Source of the DNA: Egicoccus halophilus
Lineage (GTDB): Bacteria > Actinomycetota > Nitriliruptoria > Nitriliruptorales > Nitriliruptoraceae
Length of the DNA: 64,000 bases
Direction of reading: 5' to 3'
Assembly: GCF_004300825.1 (NCBI RefSeq)
Contig: NZ_CP036250.1
Location: forward strand, 3,855,001-3,919,000
The position numbers and the translations under genes are program-made. Shown here piece after piece: positions 7,163-15,846 of this stretch; within the stretch, counting starts at the first letter, position 1; each line of letters starts with the position of its first letter. A model generated the notes under the pieces. It was given only the letters and a program-made list of their open reading frames with translations, was not told the DNA's origin and ran no database searches.

Positions 7163-9094
7163 GTGAAGGACCTGCTCGTGGCGGTCCTGTCGCTGTGTGC
7201 TCTCGCCGTCGTCGCCCTGGGTGGCTGGTGGGTGCTGACCGAGAGCGAACTGTTCGCCGACTCGGCCGCCGAAGCCGACCCGGCCGAGACGGCAGGCGCC
7301 TTCGCGGCTGCCTGGGAGCGCGGGGACGCCGAGAGCCTGGCAGAGCTGGCCCGCGAGGACGACGACACGGTGCGTGCCACCTACGAGCAGTTCGCCGAGG
7401 GGCTGATGGCGGACAGCGACGCGCTGGAGGTCCGGCCCGGGCCGACCGAGCAGGTCCAGGACGGCCGCGCGCGCACCCCGGTGGCCGTCACGGTGGACGG
7501 TCCGTTCGGCGAGGTGAGCTGGGACGTCGAACTCGAGACGGTGCGCGAACGGGGCGCGTGGGGCGTGGTGTGGTCGACCGCGACGGTGCACCCCTCGTTG
7601 CGGCCGGGCATGGTCTTCGACGTCGTGCGCGAGGAGGTCGACCGCGCGCCGATCCTCGCCGTCGGTGGACAGGAGCTGGCCGGCGAACGCGAACAGGTCA
7701 CGGTCGGGTTCGAACCCGGCACCGTCGCCGACCGCGACGAGCTCGTGGCCACGTTCGAGGAGGTGCTCCCCGACACCGGCGAGATCGTCGAGCGGCTGTA
7801 CGCCCGCGGCGGGTTGGTCGACGACTGGTTCTACCCGGTCATCAGCCTGCCGGCCGAGCAGGCCGACGAGGTGCGTGCCGCGCTGCGGGGGGTGCGGGGG
7901 GTGGTACTGCGCAGCGGCACCGGCCGGGCGTTGTACGACGCCGGTTTCGCCCACCACGTCGTCGGTGTGGTCGGTCCGGTGACCGCGGAGCAGCTCGAGC
8001 GGCTCGGGCCGAGCTACGCGTCGGGCGACGAGGTGGGACAGTTCGGGCTCGAGGCCGTCTACGAGTCCGACCTCGTCGACGCCGTCCGGATCCGTGCGGT
8101 CCTGCGCGAGCGCGCCGAGGGCGCAGTCCACGAGGTCCTGGGCGAAGCGCTGGCGGGCGGGCTGGACGCCGTGCGCACCACGCTGGACGTACCCGTGCAG
8201 CAGGCGGTCGAGAACGCCCTGGCCGGCGTCGAGGACGAGGCCGCGATCGTGGTCGTCGACGCTGCCGACGGCGCGATCCGGGCGGCCGCGAGCCGGCCGC
8301 TGACGGCCTACAACCGGGCCTTCGAGGGCCGCTACGCGCCCGGATCGGCGTTCCGGCTGGTGACCGGCGAGGCCCTGCTCGCGGCCGGCAACGTGCCGGG
8401 CTCCGAGGTCGTGTGTGACGAGCGGACCACGGTCGGCGGGCGCACGGTGACCAACGCCGAAGGTCCGGCGCTGGGCACCACCTCGCTGCAGCAGGCCTTC
8501 GCCGCCGGTTGTGACACCACCCTGGCGACGCTCGCGGCCGACGCGCTCGGGCCCGAAGGGCTCGCCGCCGCCGCCGAACGCTTCGGGGTCGGGACCCAGC
8601 CGCAGCTGCCGGTGCCGTCCTTCGGCGGTTCGTTCCCGACCCCCGCCGACACCACCGAGCTGGTCGAAGCGGCGGTCGGGCTCGGGCGGGTCGAGGTGTC
8701 GCCGTTGCAGTTGGCCAGCATGGCGGCCGCCGCCCGCTCGGGCGTGTGGCACCCGCCCTCGCTGATGGTCGACGACGAGCCGGACGAGGCCCGCCAGCTC
8801 GCGGCCGGGACGCTCGACGACCTGCGAACGTTGCTGCGGGCGGCGGTCACCGACGGCGACGCCGTCGCGGCCGCCGGCGCGGCCGGGGACGGCGCGACGG
8901 GCGAGCTGGTCGAAGGGGTCGCCGGCACGGCCCGCACGAGCGGTGGCGAGCGACACGCCTGGTTCGCCGGCTCCTGGGGGCAGTACGGTTTCGCGGTGCT
9001 CGTCGAGGACGGCGGGAGCGGGGCCGAGGTCGCCGCCCCGATCGCCGGCCGACTCGTCGACGAGTTCGAGCTCCAGCTCGCCGCCGACGGTTGA
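7163..9094 (+). CDS. Penicillin-binding-protein-like membrane protein lacking transpeptidase motifs
   Basis: A 643-residue protein with an N-terminal membrane anchor (LLVAVLSLCALAVVALGGWW), an NTF2/MecA-N-like domain (about 40-160), a dimerisation-type middle part and a transpeptidase fold (about 320-640). It is a paralogue of the PBP at 11001-12938. All three catalytic motifs are changed: SxxK is S395-A-F-R398, SxN is C450-D-T452, and KTG is V586-A-G588. It should not acylate, so it is probably a non-enzymatic scaffold or regulator of cell-wall synthesis. GTG 7163 is preceded by GGAGG at 7153-7157, 5 bp away, which decides the start. Confidence 0.85.
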   Translation: MKDLLVAVLSLCALAVVALGGWWVLTESELFADSAAEADPAETAGAFAAAWERGDAESLAELAREDDDTVRATYEQFAEGLMADSDALEVRPGPTEQVQDGRARTPVAVTVDGPFGEVSWDVELETVRERGAWGVVWSTATVHPSLRPGMVFDVVREEVDRAPILAVGGQELAGEREQVTVGFEPGTVADRDELVATFEEVLPDTGEIVERLYARGGLVDDWFYPVISLPAEQADEVRAALRGVRGVVLRSGTGRALYDAGFAHHVVGVVGPVTAEQLERLGPSYASGDEVGQFGLEAVYESDLVDAVRIRAVLRERAEGAVHEVLGEALAGGLDAVRTTLDVPVQQAVENALAGVEDEAAIVVVDAADGAIRAAASRPLTAYNRAFEGRYAPGSAFRLVTGEALLAAGNVPGSEVVCDERTTVGGRTVTNAEGPALGTTSLQQAFAAGCDTTLATLAADALGPEGLAAAAERFGVGTQPQLPVPSFGGSFPTPADTTELVEAAVGLGRVEVSPLQLASMAAAARSGVWHPPSLMVDDEPDEARQLAAGTLDDLRTLLRAAVTDGDAVAAAGAAGDGATGELVEGVAGTARTSGGERHAWFAGSWGQYGFAVLVEDGGSGAEVAAPIAGRLVDEFELQLAADG

Positions 9095-9132
9095 ACCGCA
9101 CCACGCCCCGCCCGACAGACAGGCCAGCCGCG

Positions 9133-9726
9133 ATGCCGACCCTGACCCTCACCGGGGACCCCGACGCCGACCGGCTGCTGTCGGACAACGCCTTCGCCCT
9201 GCTGGTCGGCATGCTGCTCGACCAGCAGATCGCGATGGAGCAGGCGTTCGTCGGGCCTCGACGGCTCGAGGAGCGACTCGGTCGACCGCTGACCCCGGCC
9301 AACCTCGCCGCGGTCGATCCCGACGAGCTCGAGCGCCTGTTCCGGATCTCCCCCGCCGTCCACCGCTACCCCGGTTCGATGGCCAAGCGGGTCCACGCAC
9401 TGGCGACCACGCTCGTCGAACGTCACGACGGCGACACCGAGGCGCTGTGGCGCGAGGTCCCCGACGGTCGCACGCTGCGCGAGCGGCTGAAGGATCTGCC
9501 GGGCTTCGGGGACCAGAAGGCGCGCATCTTCGTCGCGCTGCTCGGCAAGCAGTGCGGCGTCACCCCCGACGGCTGGCGGGAGGCCGCGGGTGACTACGGG
9601 CAGGACGGTCGCCGCTCGATCGCCGACGTCGTCGATGCCGACACGTTGCTCGAGGTCCGCGCGTTCAAGCAGGCCCGCAAGGCGGAGGCGAAGGCCGTGA
9701 AGACCGGGAGCGCCGCGAACGGGTGA
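9133..9726 (+). CDS. HhH-GPD-type base-excision DNA repair protein
   Basis: A 197-residue protein of the small actinobacterial HhH-GPD family. It begins with the typical NAFALLVGMLLDQQIAMEQA helix and carries a helix-hairpin-helix with LPGFGDQKARIFVALLGKQ. No Fe-S cysteine cluster follows, unlike MutY/Nth. It is expected to bind DNA and perhaps excise damaged bases; the exact lesion is unknown. It starts 38 bp after the inactive PBP gene, in the same direction, so the two may be co-transcribed. A short GAGGGG/CCCCTC hairpin lies at its end. Confidence 0.8.
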   Translation: MPTLTLTGDPDADRLLSDNAFALLVGMLLDQQIAMEQAFVGPRRLEERLGRPLTPANLAAVDPDELERLFRISPAVHRYPGSMAKRVHALATTLVERHDGDTEALWREVPDGRTLRERLKDLPGFGDQKARIFVALLGKQCGVTPDGWREAAGDYGQDGRRSIADVVDADTLLEVRAFKQARKAEAKAVKTGSAANG

Positions 9727-9752
9727 GGGGGTGCGAGCCCCTCTCCTGCGGT

Positions 9753-9914
9753 TCAGCCCTCGGGGACGACGGCGTACTGGAACAGCAGCATCGTGGCCAG
9801 CCCCATCATGAGCATCCCGGCGGGTGCCCACGACCAGCCGCGGCTCCACGGCCACAGCGGCGCCGCGAGCAGGATCAGCACGGCGATGATCACGAAGGGC
9901 ACGGGACTCGGCAT
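9753..9914 (-). CDS. Small membrane protein, DUF3309-like
   Basis: A 53-residue protein with two hydrophobic segments around a WPWSRGWSWAPAG turn. This resembles the DUF3309 family of tiny membrane proteins, whose function is unknown. ATG 9914 was chosen because the frame upstream is Arg-rich and unlike a protein. It faces the repair gene on the opposite strand and is divergent from rimK. Confidence 0.65.
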   Translation of the reverse strand: MPSPVPFVIIAVLILLAAPLWPWSRGWSWAPAGMLMMGLATMLLFQYAVVPEG

Positions 9915-10095
9915 GCCCGGACGGTAGCGCCTGACCGTCACGCCGCGACACGCGGCACGCCGACCTGCTCGCGGCGCGCCTGCGCACCACCGCCCGCGCC
10001 ACGCGTCGCGTTCTCGCCCACTACCGTGCGCACCGTTCCACGCCCTTCGTCGCCCGGGAGACGCCCCGGTCGATTCGTCGTTATCGGATGCGTAC

Positions 10096-11004
10096 GTGAA
10101 GCTCGCGATCCTCTCGCGCAACTCCCAGCTGTACTCGACCCGTCGGCTCCGCGAGGCGGCCGAGCAGCGCGGTCACGAGGTCCGCATCGTCGACTACCTG
10201 CGCTGCGTGATCGACATCACCTCGCACCGACCGGCGATCCACTACGGCGGCGCGCGTCTCGACGCCGTCGACGCGGTCCTGCCCCGGATCGGCGCGACCC
10301 ACACCTTCTACGGCACGGCGGTGGTGCGCCAGTTCGAGATGATGGGCGTCTACCCGACCAACGACTCGCAGTCGATCTCGCGTTCCCGCGACAAGCTGCG
10401 GGCCCTGCAGTTGCTCGCTGCCGAGGGGGTGGGCCTCCCGGTCACCTCGTTCGCCCACTCGACCAAGGACATCGACGGGCTGATCTCGCTGGTCGGTGGG
10501 GCCCCCGTCGTGGTCAAGCTGCTCGAGGGCACCCAGGGCATGGGGGTCGTCCTCGCGGAGACCAAGAAGGCGGCCGAGTCGGTCATCGGTGCCTTCCGGC
10601 AGCTCAACGCCAACATCCTGGTGCAGGAGTTCATCAAGGAGGCCGGCGGGTCCGACATCCGCGCCTTCGTGGTGGGCAACCGGGTCGTCGCGGCCATGGA
10701 ACGCACCGCCGCGCCGGGCGACTTCCGCTCCAACGTCCACCGTGGCGGCGAGGCCCGCAAGGTCCGCCTCACCCCGGAGGAGCGGGCCGCCGCCAAGCGG
10801 GCCGCGAAGATCCTCGGGCTCAACGTGGCCGGTGTCGACCTGATGCGCTCGAACCACGGCCCGGTCGTGCTCGAGGTGAACTCCTCTCCCGGCCTCGAGG
10901 GCATCGAGACCACCACCGGCATCGACGTCGCCGGCAAGGTCGTCGAGTACATCGCCACCAACGCCGACGGCCGCGCCCCCTCGCGCGCCAGCAAGAAGGC
11001 ATGA
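10096..11004 (+). CDS. rimK: RimK-family ATP-grasp ligase (ribosomal protein S6-glutamate ligase type)
   Basis: A 302-residue RimK homologue. RimK enzymes add glutamate residues to the C-terminus of ribosomal protein S6 using ATP; some relatives act on other peptides or cofactors. Visible features: the pre-ATP-grasp domain ([17 protein letters not shown]), the ATP-binding Lys in [35 protein letters not shown], and metal ligands in [15 protein letters not shown]. The start is GTG 10096, because the ATG at 10088 hits a stop after three codons. The stop overlaps the ATG of the next PBP gene (ATGA), so the two are translationally coupled. Confidence 0.9.
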   Translation: MKLAILSRNSQLYSTRRLREAAEQRGHEVRIVDYLRCVIDITSHRPAIHYGGARLDAVDAVLPRIGATHTFYGTAVVRQFEMMGVYPTNDSQSISRSRDKLRALQLLAAEGVGLPVTSFAHSTKDIDGLISLVGGAPVVVKLLEGTQGMGVVLAETKKAAESVIGAFRQLNANILVQEFIKEAGGSDIRAFVVGNRVVAAMERTAAPGDFRSNVHRGGEARKVRLTPEERAAAKRAAKILGLNVAGVDLMRSNHGPVVLEVNSSPGLEGIETTTGIDVAGKVVEYIATNADGRAPSRASKKA

Positions 11005-12938
11005 CCGACACGCTCGACCTCGGCCGCATCGCCACGCGACCACGTCGCCGGCATGCCCTCGTCGGGCTCGCGGTGCTGCTCGTCGTCGGGGTGGCCGCGG
11101 GCGGCTGGTGATGGTGGACCAGTCGGGACGAGGGGCCGGGCCCCGCCGCGGAGGCCTTCGCGGTGGCCTGGGACGACGGCGACCCGGCGTCAGGTCCGGT
11201 CTCCGGTGCCCCCGCCGGGGTCCGCGAACGCTACGCGGCGCTCGTCGAGGGCCTCGGCCCCGACGCGCCCGACGTCGCGCTCGCCTCGGTGTCGGAACCG
11301 GTCGACGGCACCGCGACCGCCGAGCTGACGGTGGGCTGGGACCTCGGTGGGGAGCGCCGCTGGAGCTATCCCACGCGGGCCGAGCTGGTTCGGGGCGACG
11401 ACGGCTGGCAGGTCGTCTTCACGCCCGAGGTGGTGCACCCCGAGCTGGGCGACGACCTTGGCCTGACCATCCGGCGTACCCGGCCGGTCCGCGGCGAGGT
11501 CGTCGGCACCGACGGCACGCCGATCGTGACGCCGCGTCCGGTCGTGGACGTCGGCGTCGAGCCGGCACGGACCGACGACGTGGCGACGCTGGTCGACGAC
11601 CTGCGCGACATCCTCGCCATCTCCGGCGACGGGCTCGCGGAACGGATCGTGTCCGCGGACCCGAACGCGTTCGTGCCGGTCGTCACGCTGCGCGAGGACG
11701 CCTTCGCGGCCGTCGAGGACGAACTGCTGCCGCTGCCGGGCACGGTGGTACGCCGCGGCACGCTGCCGCTGGCGCCGACCGCGGACTTCGCCCGGGCCCT
11801 GCTCGGCCGGGCCGGGGACGTCACGGCCGAGCGGATCGAAGCGCACCCGCAGCGCTACGCCCCGGGCGACGTCGTCGGCCTGTCCGGCCTGCAGCGCCGC
11901 TACGACGAGCAGCTGTTCGGCGAGGCCGGCCGACAGGTGGTCGCCGTTCCCGTCGCGGACGCGCCCGAGGGCGTCGAGGAGGCGGTGCTGCACGAGGTGC
12001 CCGCGGTCGACGGCAGCGACGTGACCGTCACGCTCGACGAGCGGGTGCAACGCGCCGCCGACGAGACGCTGGCCGACGTGTCCGACGCCCCGAGCGCGCT
12101 GGTCGCCGTCCGGGTGAGCGACGGACACGTGGTCGCGGTCGCCAACGGCCCCGGCACGGCCGGCGCCGAGATCGCGGTGTCCGGGCAGTACGCACCCGGT
12201 TCGACCTTCAAGGTGGTGACGACCGCGGCGCTGCTCGCCGACGGTCTCGATCCCGACGCGACCGTCGGGTGCGAGGCCGAGGCCGTGGTCGACGGCCGTC
12301 GCTTCACCAACGCCGAGGACGGCGCCCGCGGCCGGGTCCCGTTCCGTGAGGCGTTCGCCCAGTCGTGCAACACCACCTTCGTGTCGCTCGCCGACGACCT
12401 CGACGACGACGAGCTGGCCGAGGCCGCCGGCCGGTTCGGCGTCGGCGGCGGACACACGCTCGGCGTGGACGCGTTCACCGGCTCGATCCCCGTCAACGAC
12501 GGCGCGACCGACCGGGCCGCGGCGGCGATCGGGCAGGGCCGCAACCTCGCCAGTCCCCTCGCGATGGCCGACGTGGCCGCGACCGTCGCCCGTGGTGGGC
12601 ACCGGACGCCGCGGCTGGTGCTCGACCCGGATCCGCGGGACCCGGCCGGCGAGGCCCCGCTCGACCCGCAGCTCGCCACCGACCTGCAGGCGCTGACACG
12701 GCAGGTCGTCACCGACGGCACCGGCTCGGCCCTCGCCGACGTGCCCGGCGACCCGGTGCACGGCAAGACCGGCACCGCCGAGTACGGCACCGAGACGCCC
12801 CCACGGACCCACGCGTGGTTCATCGGCCACCAGGGCGACCTCGCCTTCGCCGTCCTGGTCGCCGAGACCCGGGACAGCGTCGGCGGGCGCGTGGCGGCCC
12901 CGCTCGCCGCCGACTTCCTGACCCGCCTCGCCGACTGA
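11001..12938 (+). CDS. Penicillin-binding protein with intact transpeptidase motifs, interrupted by in-frame TGA at 11109
   Basis: From ATG 11001 the frame encodes a basic N-terminus and a membrane anchor ([19 protein letters not shown]). It then meets TGA at 11109-11111 and continues in the same frame ([10 protein letters not shown]...) to 12938. The paralogue at 7163 has GGWWVLT where this reads GGW-stop-WWT, so the stop looks like a TGG-to-TGA change. Downstream lie a MecA-N-like domain and a transpeptidase with STFK (Ser codon 12201), SCN (12363) and KTG (12765), all intact. If translation restarts, the first in-frame start is GTG 11163. That gives a 591-residue protein without an anchor or signal peptide. 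Possible causes are pseudogenisation, readthrough or a base error. Confidence 0.8.
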
Positions 12939-12939
12939 C

Positions 12940-14319
12940 TCAGCCGTCCAGGTCGGCCAGCACGGCGTCCCAGGCCTTGCGGGCGCCGATCAGCACCGGA
13001 TCCCAGACCGGGGAGAACGGCGGTGCGTACGACAGGTCGACGTTGAGCAGCTCCTCGACCGTCATCTCGTTCCACAGCGCCGCGGCGAAGGTGTCGATGC
13101 GCTTGCACGAGCCCGCGCCCCCCACGACCTGCGCACCGAGCAGCCGGCCCGAACGGCGCTCGGCGATCACCTTCACCTCCATCGAGGCGGTGTCGGGCCA
13201 GTAGCCGGCCTTCGTCGTCGTCTGGACCGTCGCGGTCACCGGGGCGTAACCGGCGCGTTCGGCGTCGCGCTCGCCGAGGCCGGTGCGGCCGATCTCGACC
13301 CCGCAGACCTTCGTCACCGCGGTCCCCAGCACGCCGGGGAACGTCGCGTAGCCGCCACCGAGGTTGATGCCCGCGACCCGTCCGGTCTTGTTGGCGATGG
13401 TGCCCAGCGCGATGGCGGCCGGTGCGCGCGAGACACGGTGGTGCACCTCGGCGCAGTCACCGGCCGCCCACACCCCGTCGACCCTCGTCCGCTGCCGCAC
13501 GTCGACGACCACCCCGCCCGTCTCGGGCCCGACCGGCACGCCGGCCTCGACCGCGAGGCGTGCGTCGGGGGTGGCGCCCAGGCCCAGCACGACCACGTCG
13601 GTGGGCAGCTCGCCGACCGAGGTGGCGACGGCACGCAGACGGTCTCCGTCGTGCATGACGCCCTGCACGTCGGTCTCGAGGTGCAACCGGATGCCCATGC
13701 CGTCCATCGCGTCGGCGACCCGACCGCCGAGGTCGGCGTCGAGCGTGGTCATCGGCCGGTCGCTGCGTTCGACGAGGTCCACCTCGTAGCCGCGCACGAC
13801 CATCGCCTCGGCCATCTCGAGGCCGATGTAGCCCGCGCCGATCACCACGGCACGTCGCGGCCGGCAGGCGTCGAGGTGGTCGAGGATCGCCTGACCGTCA
13901 TCGAGGGTCTGCACGCCGAACACGCCGGGACCGTCGAGGCCGGGCAGGTCGGGGCGGCGTGGCGCGGCCCCGGTCGCCAGCAGCAACTGGTCGTAGGACT
14001 CGTCGTACTCGCGCCCCCGGTCGAGGTCGCGCACCCGCACGGTGCGGGCGGCCGTGTCGACGCCGACCGCCTCGGTGCGCGTGCGTACGTCGATCGCCTG
14101 CCGGTCGCGGAACTCCTGCGGCGTACGCACCACCAGGTCGGCACGGTCGTCGACGACCTCGCCGATCCAGTACGGGATGCCGCAGGCGGAGTAGGAGGTG
14201 TCGTGGCCGCGCTCGAACACCACGATGCCGAGGGCGTCCGGGCCGCGTCCGCGGCGGGCCTGGCTCGCGGCGCTCATGCCGGCCGCGTCACCCCCGACGA
14301 CGACGAGACGCTCGGTCAT
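12940..14319 (-). CDS. CoA-disulfide reductase / NADH oxidase-family flavoprotein
   Basis: A 459-residue pyridine-nucleotide-disulfide oxidoreductase. It has an N-terminal FAD motif (VVVGGDAAGMSAASQAR), the single redox Cys in YSACGIPYWIG, an NAD(P)H-binding GAGYIGLEMAEAM, the FAD motif VWAAGDCAEV and a C-terminal dimerisation domain. This Cys pattern belongs to CoA-disulfide and persulfide reductases rather than to glutathione-reductase CxxxxC enzymes. It overlaps the upstream rhodanese gene by 4 bp. In several bacteria these two activities are fused in one NAD(P)H-dependent persulfide reductase; here they are split. It faces the PBP gene, with 1 bp between their stops. Confidence 0.88.
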   Translation of the reverse strand: MTERLVVVGGDAAGMSAASQARRGRGPDALGIVVFERGHDTSYSACGIPYWIGEVVDDRADLVVRTPQEFRDRQAIDVRTRTEAVGVDTAARTVRVRDLDRGREYDESYDQLLLATGAAPRRPDLPGLDGPGVFGVQTLDDGQAILDHLDACRPRRAVVIGAGYIGLEMAEAMVVRGYEVDLVERSDRPMTTLDADLGGRVADAMDGMGIRLHLETDVQGVMHDGDRLRAVATSVGELPTDVVVLGLGATPDARLAVEAGVPVGPETGGVVVDVRQRTRVDGVWAAGDCAEVHHRVSRAPAAIALGTIANKTGRVAGINLGGGYATFPGVLGTAVTKVCGVEIGRTGLGERDAERAGYAPVTATVQTTTKAGYWPDTASMEVKVIAERRSGRLLGAQVVGGAGSCKRIDTFAAALWNEMTVEELLNVDLSYAPPFSPVWDPVLIGARKAWDAVLADLDG

Positions 14320-14639
14320 GCGACGACCCCGGGCGCGCCGTCGTCGCGCACGACCGGCAGCCCCTCGGCCGCCCACTCGTGCATGCCCCCGACCAGGTTG
14401 TGCGCGTCGTAGCCGGCGCGGGTGAGCGCCTCGACGACCGCGGCGCTGCGCATGCCACTGCGGCAGATCGCCACGATGGTCCGCTCGGCGGGCAGCTCCT
14501 GCTGGCGTGACCCGAGCTCGGCCATCGGGATGTGGACGGCTCCGGGGGCATGTCCGGCGATCCACTCGACGGGTTCGCGCACGTCGAGCAGGAAGGCGTC
14601 CGGGAGATCGGCAGCGGTCCGGGGGTCCACGTCAGCCAT
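14316..14639 (-). CDS. Single-domain rhodanese sulfurtransferase
   Basis: A 107-residue single rhodanese domain with LLDVREPVEWIAGHAPGA and the active-site loop CRSGMRS, whose Cys carries the persulfide. It probably transfers sulfane sulfur, with the adjacent CoA-disulfide-reductase-like enzyme as reductant. It overlaps that gene by 4 bp and the upstream nitrobindin-like gene by 8 bp, so the three are likely translated together. The short basic-poor N-terminus has no signal peptide, so it is cytoplasmic. Confidence 0.9.
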   Translation of the reverse strand: MADVDPRTAADLPDAFLLDVREPVEWIAGHAPGAVHIPMAELGSRQQELPAERTIVAICRSGMRSAAVVEALTRAGYDAHNLVGGMHEWAAEGLPVVRDDGAPGVVA

Positions 14640-15204
14640 GCTCCCCTGGGTCTGGTCCTGGTGGTCCTGGATTCGGTGGGCCTGGGTCCGGTGGTCCTGG
14701 GCGTGCGGCCCGGGGCTGGCGGTGCAGGGTGGCGCGCAGGTGGTGGGTCTCGGGGGTGTCGGCGTGTGCCATCCACAGATCGTAGGCGAGCACGTCGCCG
14801 TCGAGGACGAAGCGGCGGCGCAGGGAGCGCACCGGTTTGGCGGTCGCGGTCAGGCCCACCGTCGTGGTCGCGAGCTCGAGCACCCCGTCGGCGAGGCTGC
14901 CTTCCTCCACCTCCGCGACGCCGGTGGGATGCGCCAGCACCAGCTCGATCGCGGGCCGCGCCGGGTCGTCGCTGCCCACCACCCGCAGGAAGCCGGTCTC
15001 GGCGTGCATCGGCAGTCCGGTCGCCGGCGAGGTGGTGCGCTGGGCGTAGGCGAGGAACGGCCGCCCGACGTGCGTGAACGTGACCTGTTCGGTGTAGGTG
15101 AACCGGTCGATCGTCGGGTAGTGCCCCTCGCCCGCACCGGCCCAGGTACCGACCAGCCCGGCCAACGGCGCCAGGGACGGGTGCAGCTCGGTCGCGCTCG
15201 ACAC
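14632..15204 (-). CDS. Nitrobindin-like heme-binding beta-barrel protein (DUF1794/THAP4-like)
   Basis: A 190-residue protein with the nitrobindin signature near the start, GTWAGAGEGHYPTI. This is followed by a beta-rich barrel and the ETHHLRATLHR strand, which holds the expected heme-ligand histidine region. Nitrobindins bind ferric heme, react with NO and isomerise peroxynitrite. The last 25 residues are a Pro-Gly repeat (PGPP/DPGPP type) that is not part of the fold. It lies at the head of an overlapping set with rhodanese and the CoA-disulfide-reductase homologue, consistent with handling reactive nitrogen and sulfur species (inference). Confidence 0.85.
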   Translation of the reverse strand: MSSATELHPSLAPLAGLVGTWAGAGEGHYPTIDRFTYTEQVTFTHVGRPFLAYAQRTTSPATGLPMHAETGFLRVVGSDDPARPAIELVLAHPTGVAEVEEGSLADGVLELATTTVGLTATAKPVRSLRRRFVLDGDVLAYDLWMAHADTPETHHLRATLHRQPRAARPGPPDPGPPNPGPPGPDPGEHG

Positions 15205-15206
15205 CG

Positions 15207-15722
15207 TCAGTCGTTCACCTCGAGCAGGTCGACCACGAACACCAGCGTCTCGCCCGGCGCGATGACCCCGGCCGCGCCCTGGTCGCCGTAGGCGAGCTCG
15301 GGCGGGATCGTCAGCCGACGGCGACCGCCCTCACGCATGCCCTCGACACCCTGGTCCCAACCGGGGATGACCTGCCCGGCGCCGAGCGTGAAGTCGAACG
15401 GCCCACGGTCCCAGGAGGCGTCGAACTCCTCGCCGGTCGACCACGCCACGCCGACGTAGTGCACGCTCACCTGCGAGCCGGGGGTGGCCTCGGCGCCGTC
15501 GCCCTCGACGACGTCGACGGTGACGAGTTCGTCGGGCGGGGCCGAGCCGTCGTCGGGGAGCGAGGCGGCCGGGTCGGGGCGTTGTTCCATGTCGGCGTCC
15601 TGGGTCGTGTCGGTGGTGGCATCCCCGCCGGCACCGTCGCCACCGCCGTCGTCGCCGCAACCGGCGAGCACGAGGGCGGCAGCGGTGGCCGCCGCCAGGG
15701 TGGCACGTCGCATCCGTGTCAT
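15207..15722 (-). CDS. FKBP-type peptidyl-prolyl isomerase lipoprotein
   Basis: A 171-residue lipoprotein. The signal peptide ends in a lipobox (LVLAGC) and is followed by an acidic Gly/Asp/Thr linker. A single FKBP domain occupies the C-terminal 110 residues: VSVHYVGVAWSTGEEFDASW, FTLGAGQVIPGWDQGVEGM, IPPELAYGDQGAAGVIAPG. It would catalyse prolyl isomerisation on the outer face of the membrane. ATG 15722 (MTRMRR) gives a proper basic n-region. It lies just upstream of the nitrobindin gene on the same strand, with 2 bp between them. Confidence 0.9.
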   Translation of the reverse strand: MTRMRRATLAAATAAALVLAGCGDDGGGDGAGGDATTDTTQDADMEQRPDPAASLPDDGSAPPDELVTVDVVEGDGAEATPGSQVSVHYVGVAWSTGEEFDASWDRGPFDFTLGAGQVIPGWDQGVEGMREGGRRRLTIPPELAYGDQGAAGVIAPGETLVFVVDLLEVND

Positions 15723-15846
15723 TCCAGCAGTCCTGGGTCGTGCCGGCAGAGGTGGGGGGCGGTCGGACCGCACGCGCGCACGGGCCGCCGTCGGGGGTAT
15801 CGGACGCCGAGCCTACCGCCGGGCCCCGACCGGCTACCGTCCGCGC

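Noticed and set aside
2029-8418. A 2129-codon open frame on the plus strand across kgd and into the PBP-like gene
   Set aside because: It lies antisense to kgd, is dominated by Arg, Ala, Gly, Val, Leu and Asp with no domain, and is a by-product of the very high G+C content at codon position three. The same applies to long frames opposite clpC (36149-39373), ftsH (51076-53400) and cysS.
11109-11145. Selenocysteine insertion at the in-frame TGA of the PBP
   Set aside because: A G+C hairpin (GGGG...CCCC near 11132-11144) follows the TGA, but the residue sits at the end of a membrane anchor where the paralogue has Trp, there is no redox context, and no selenocysteine genes are in the window.
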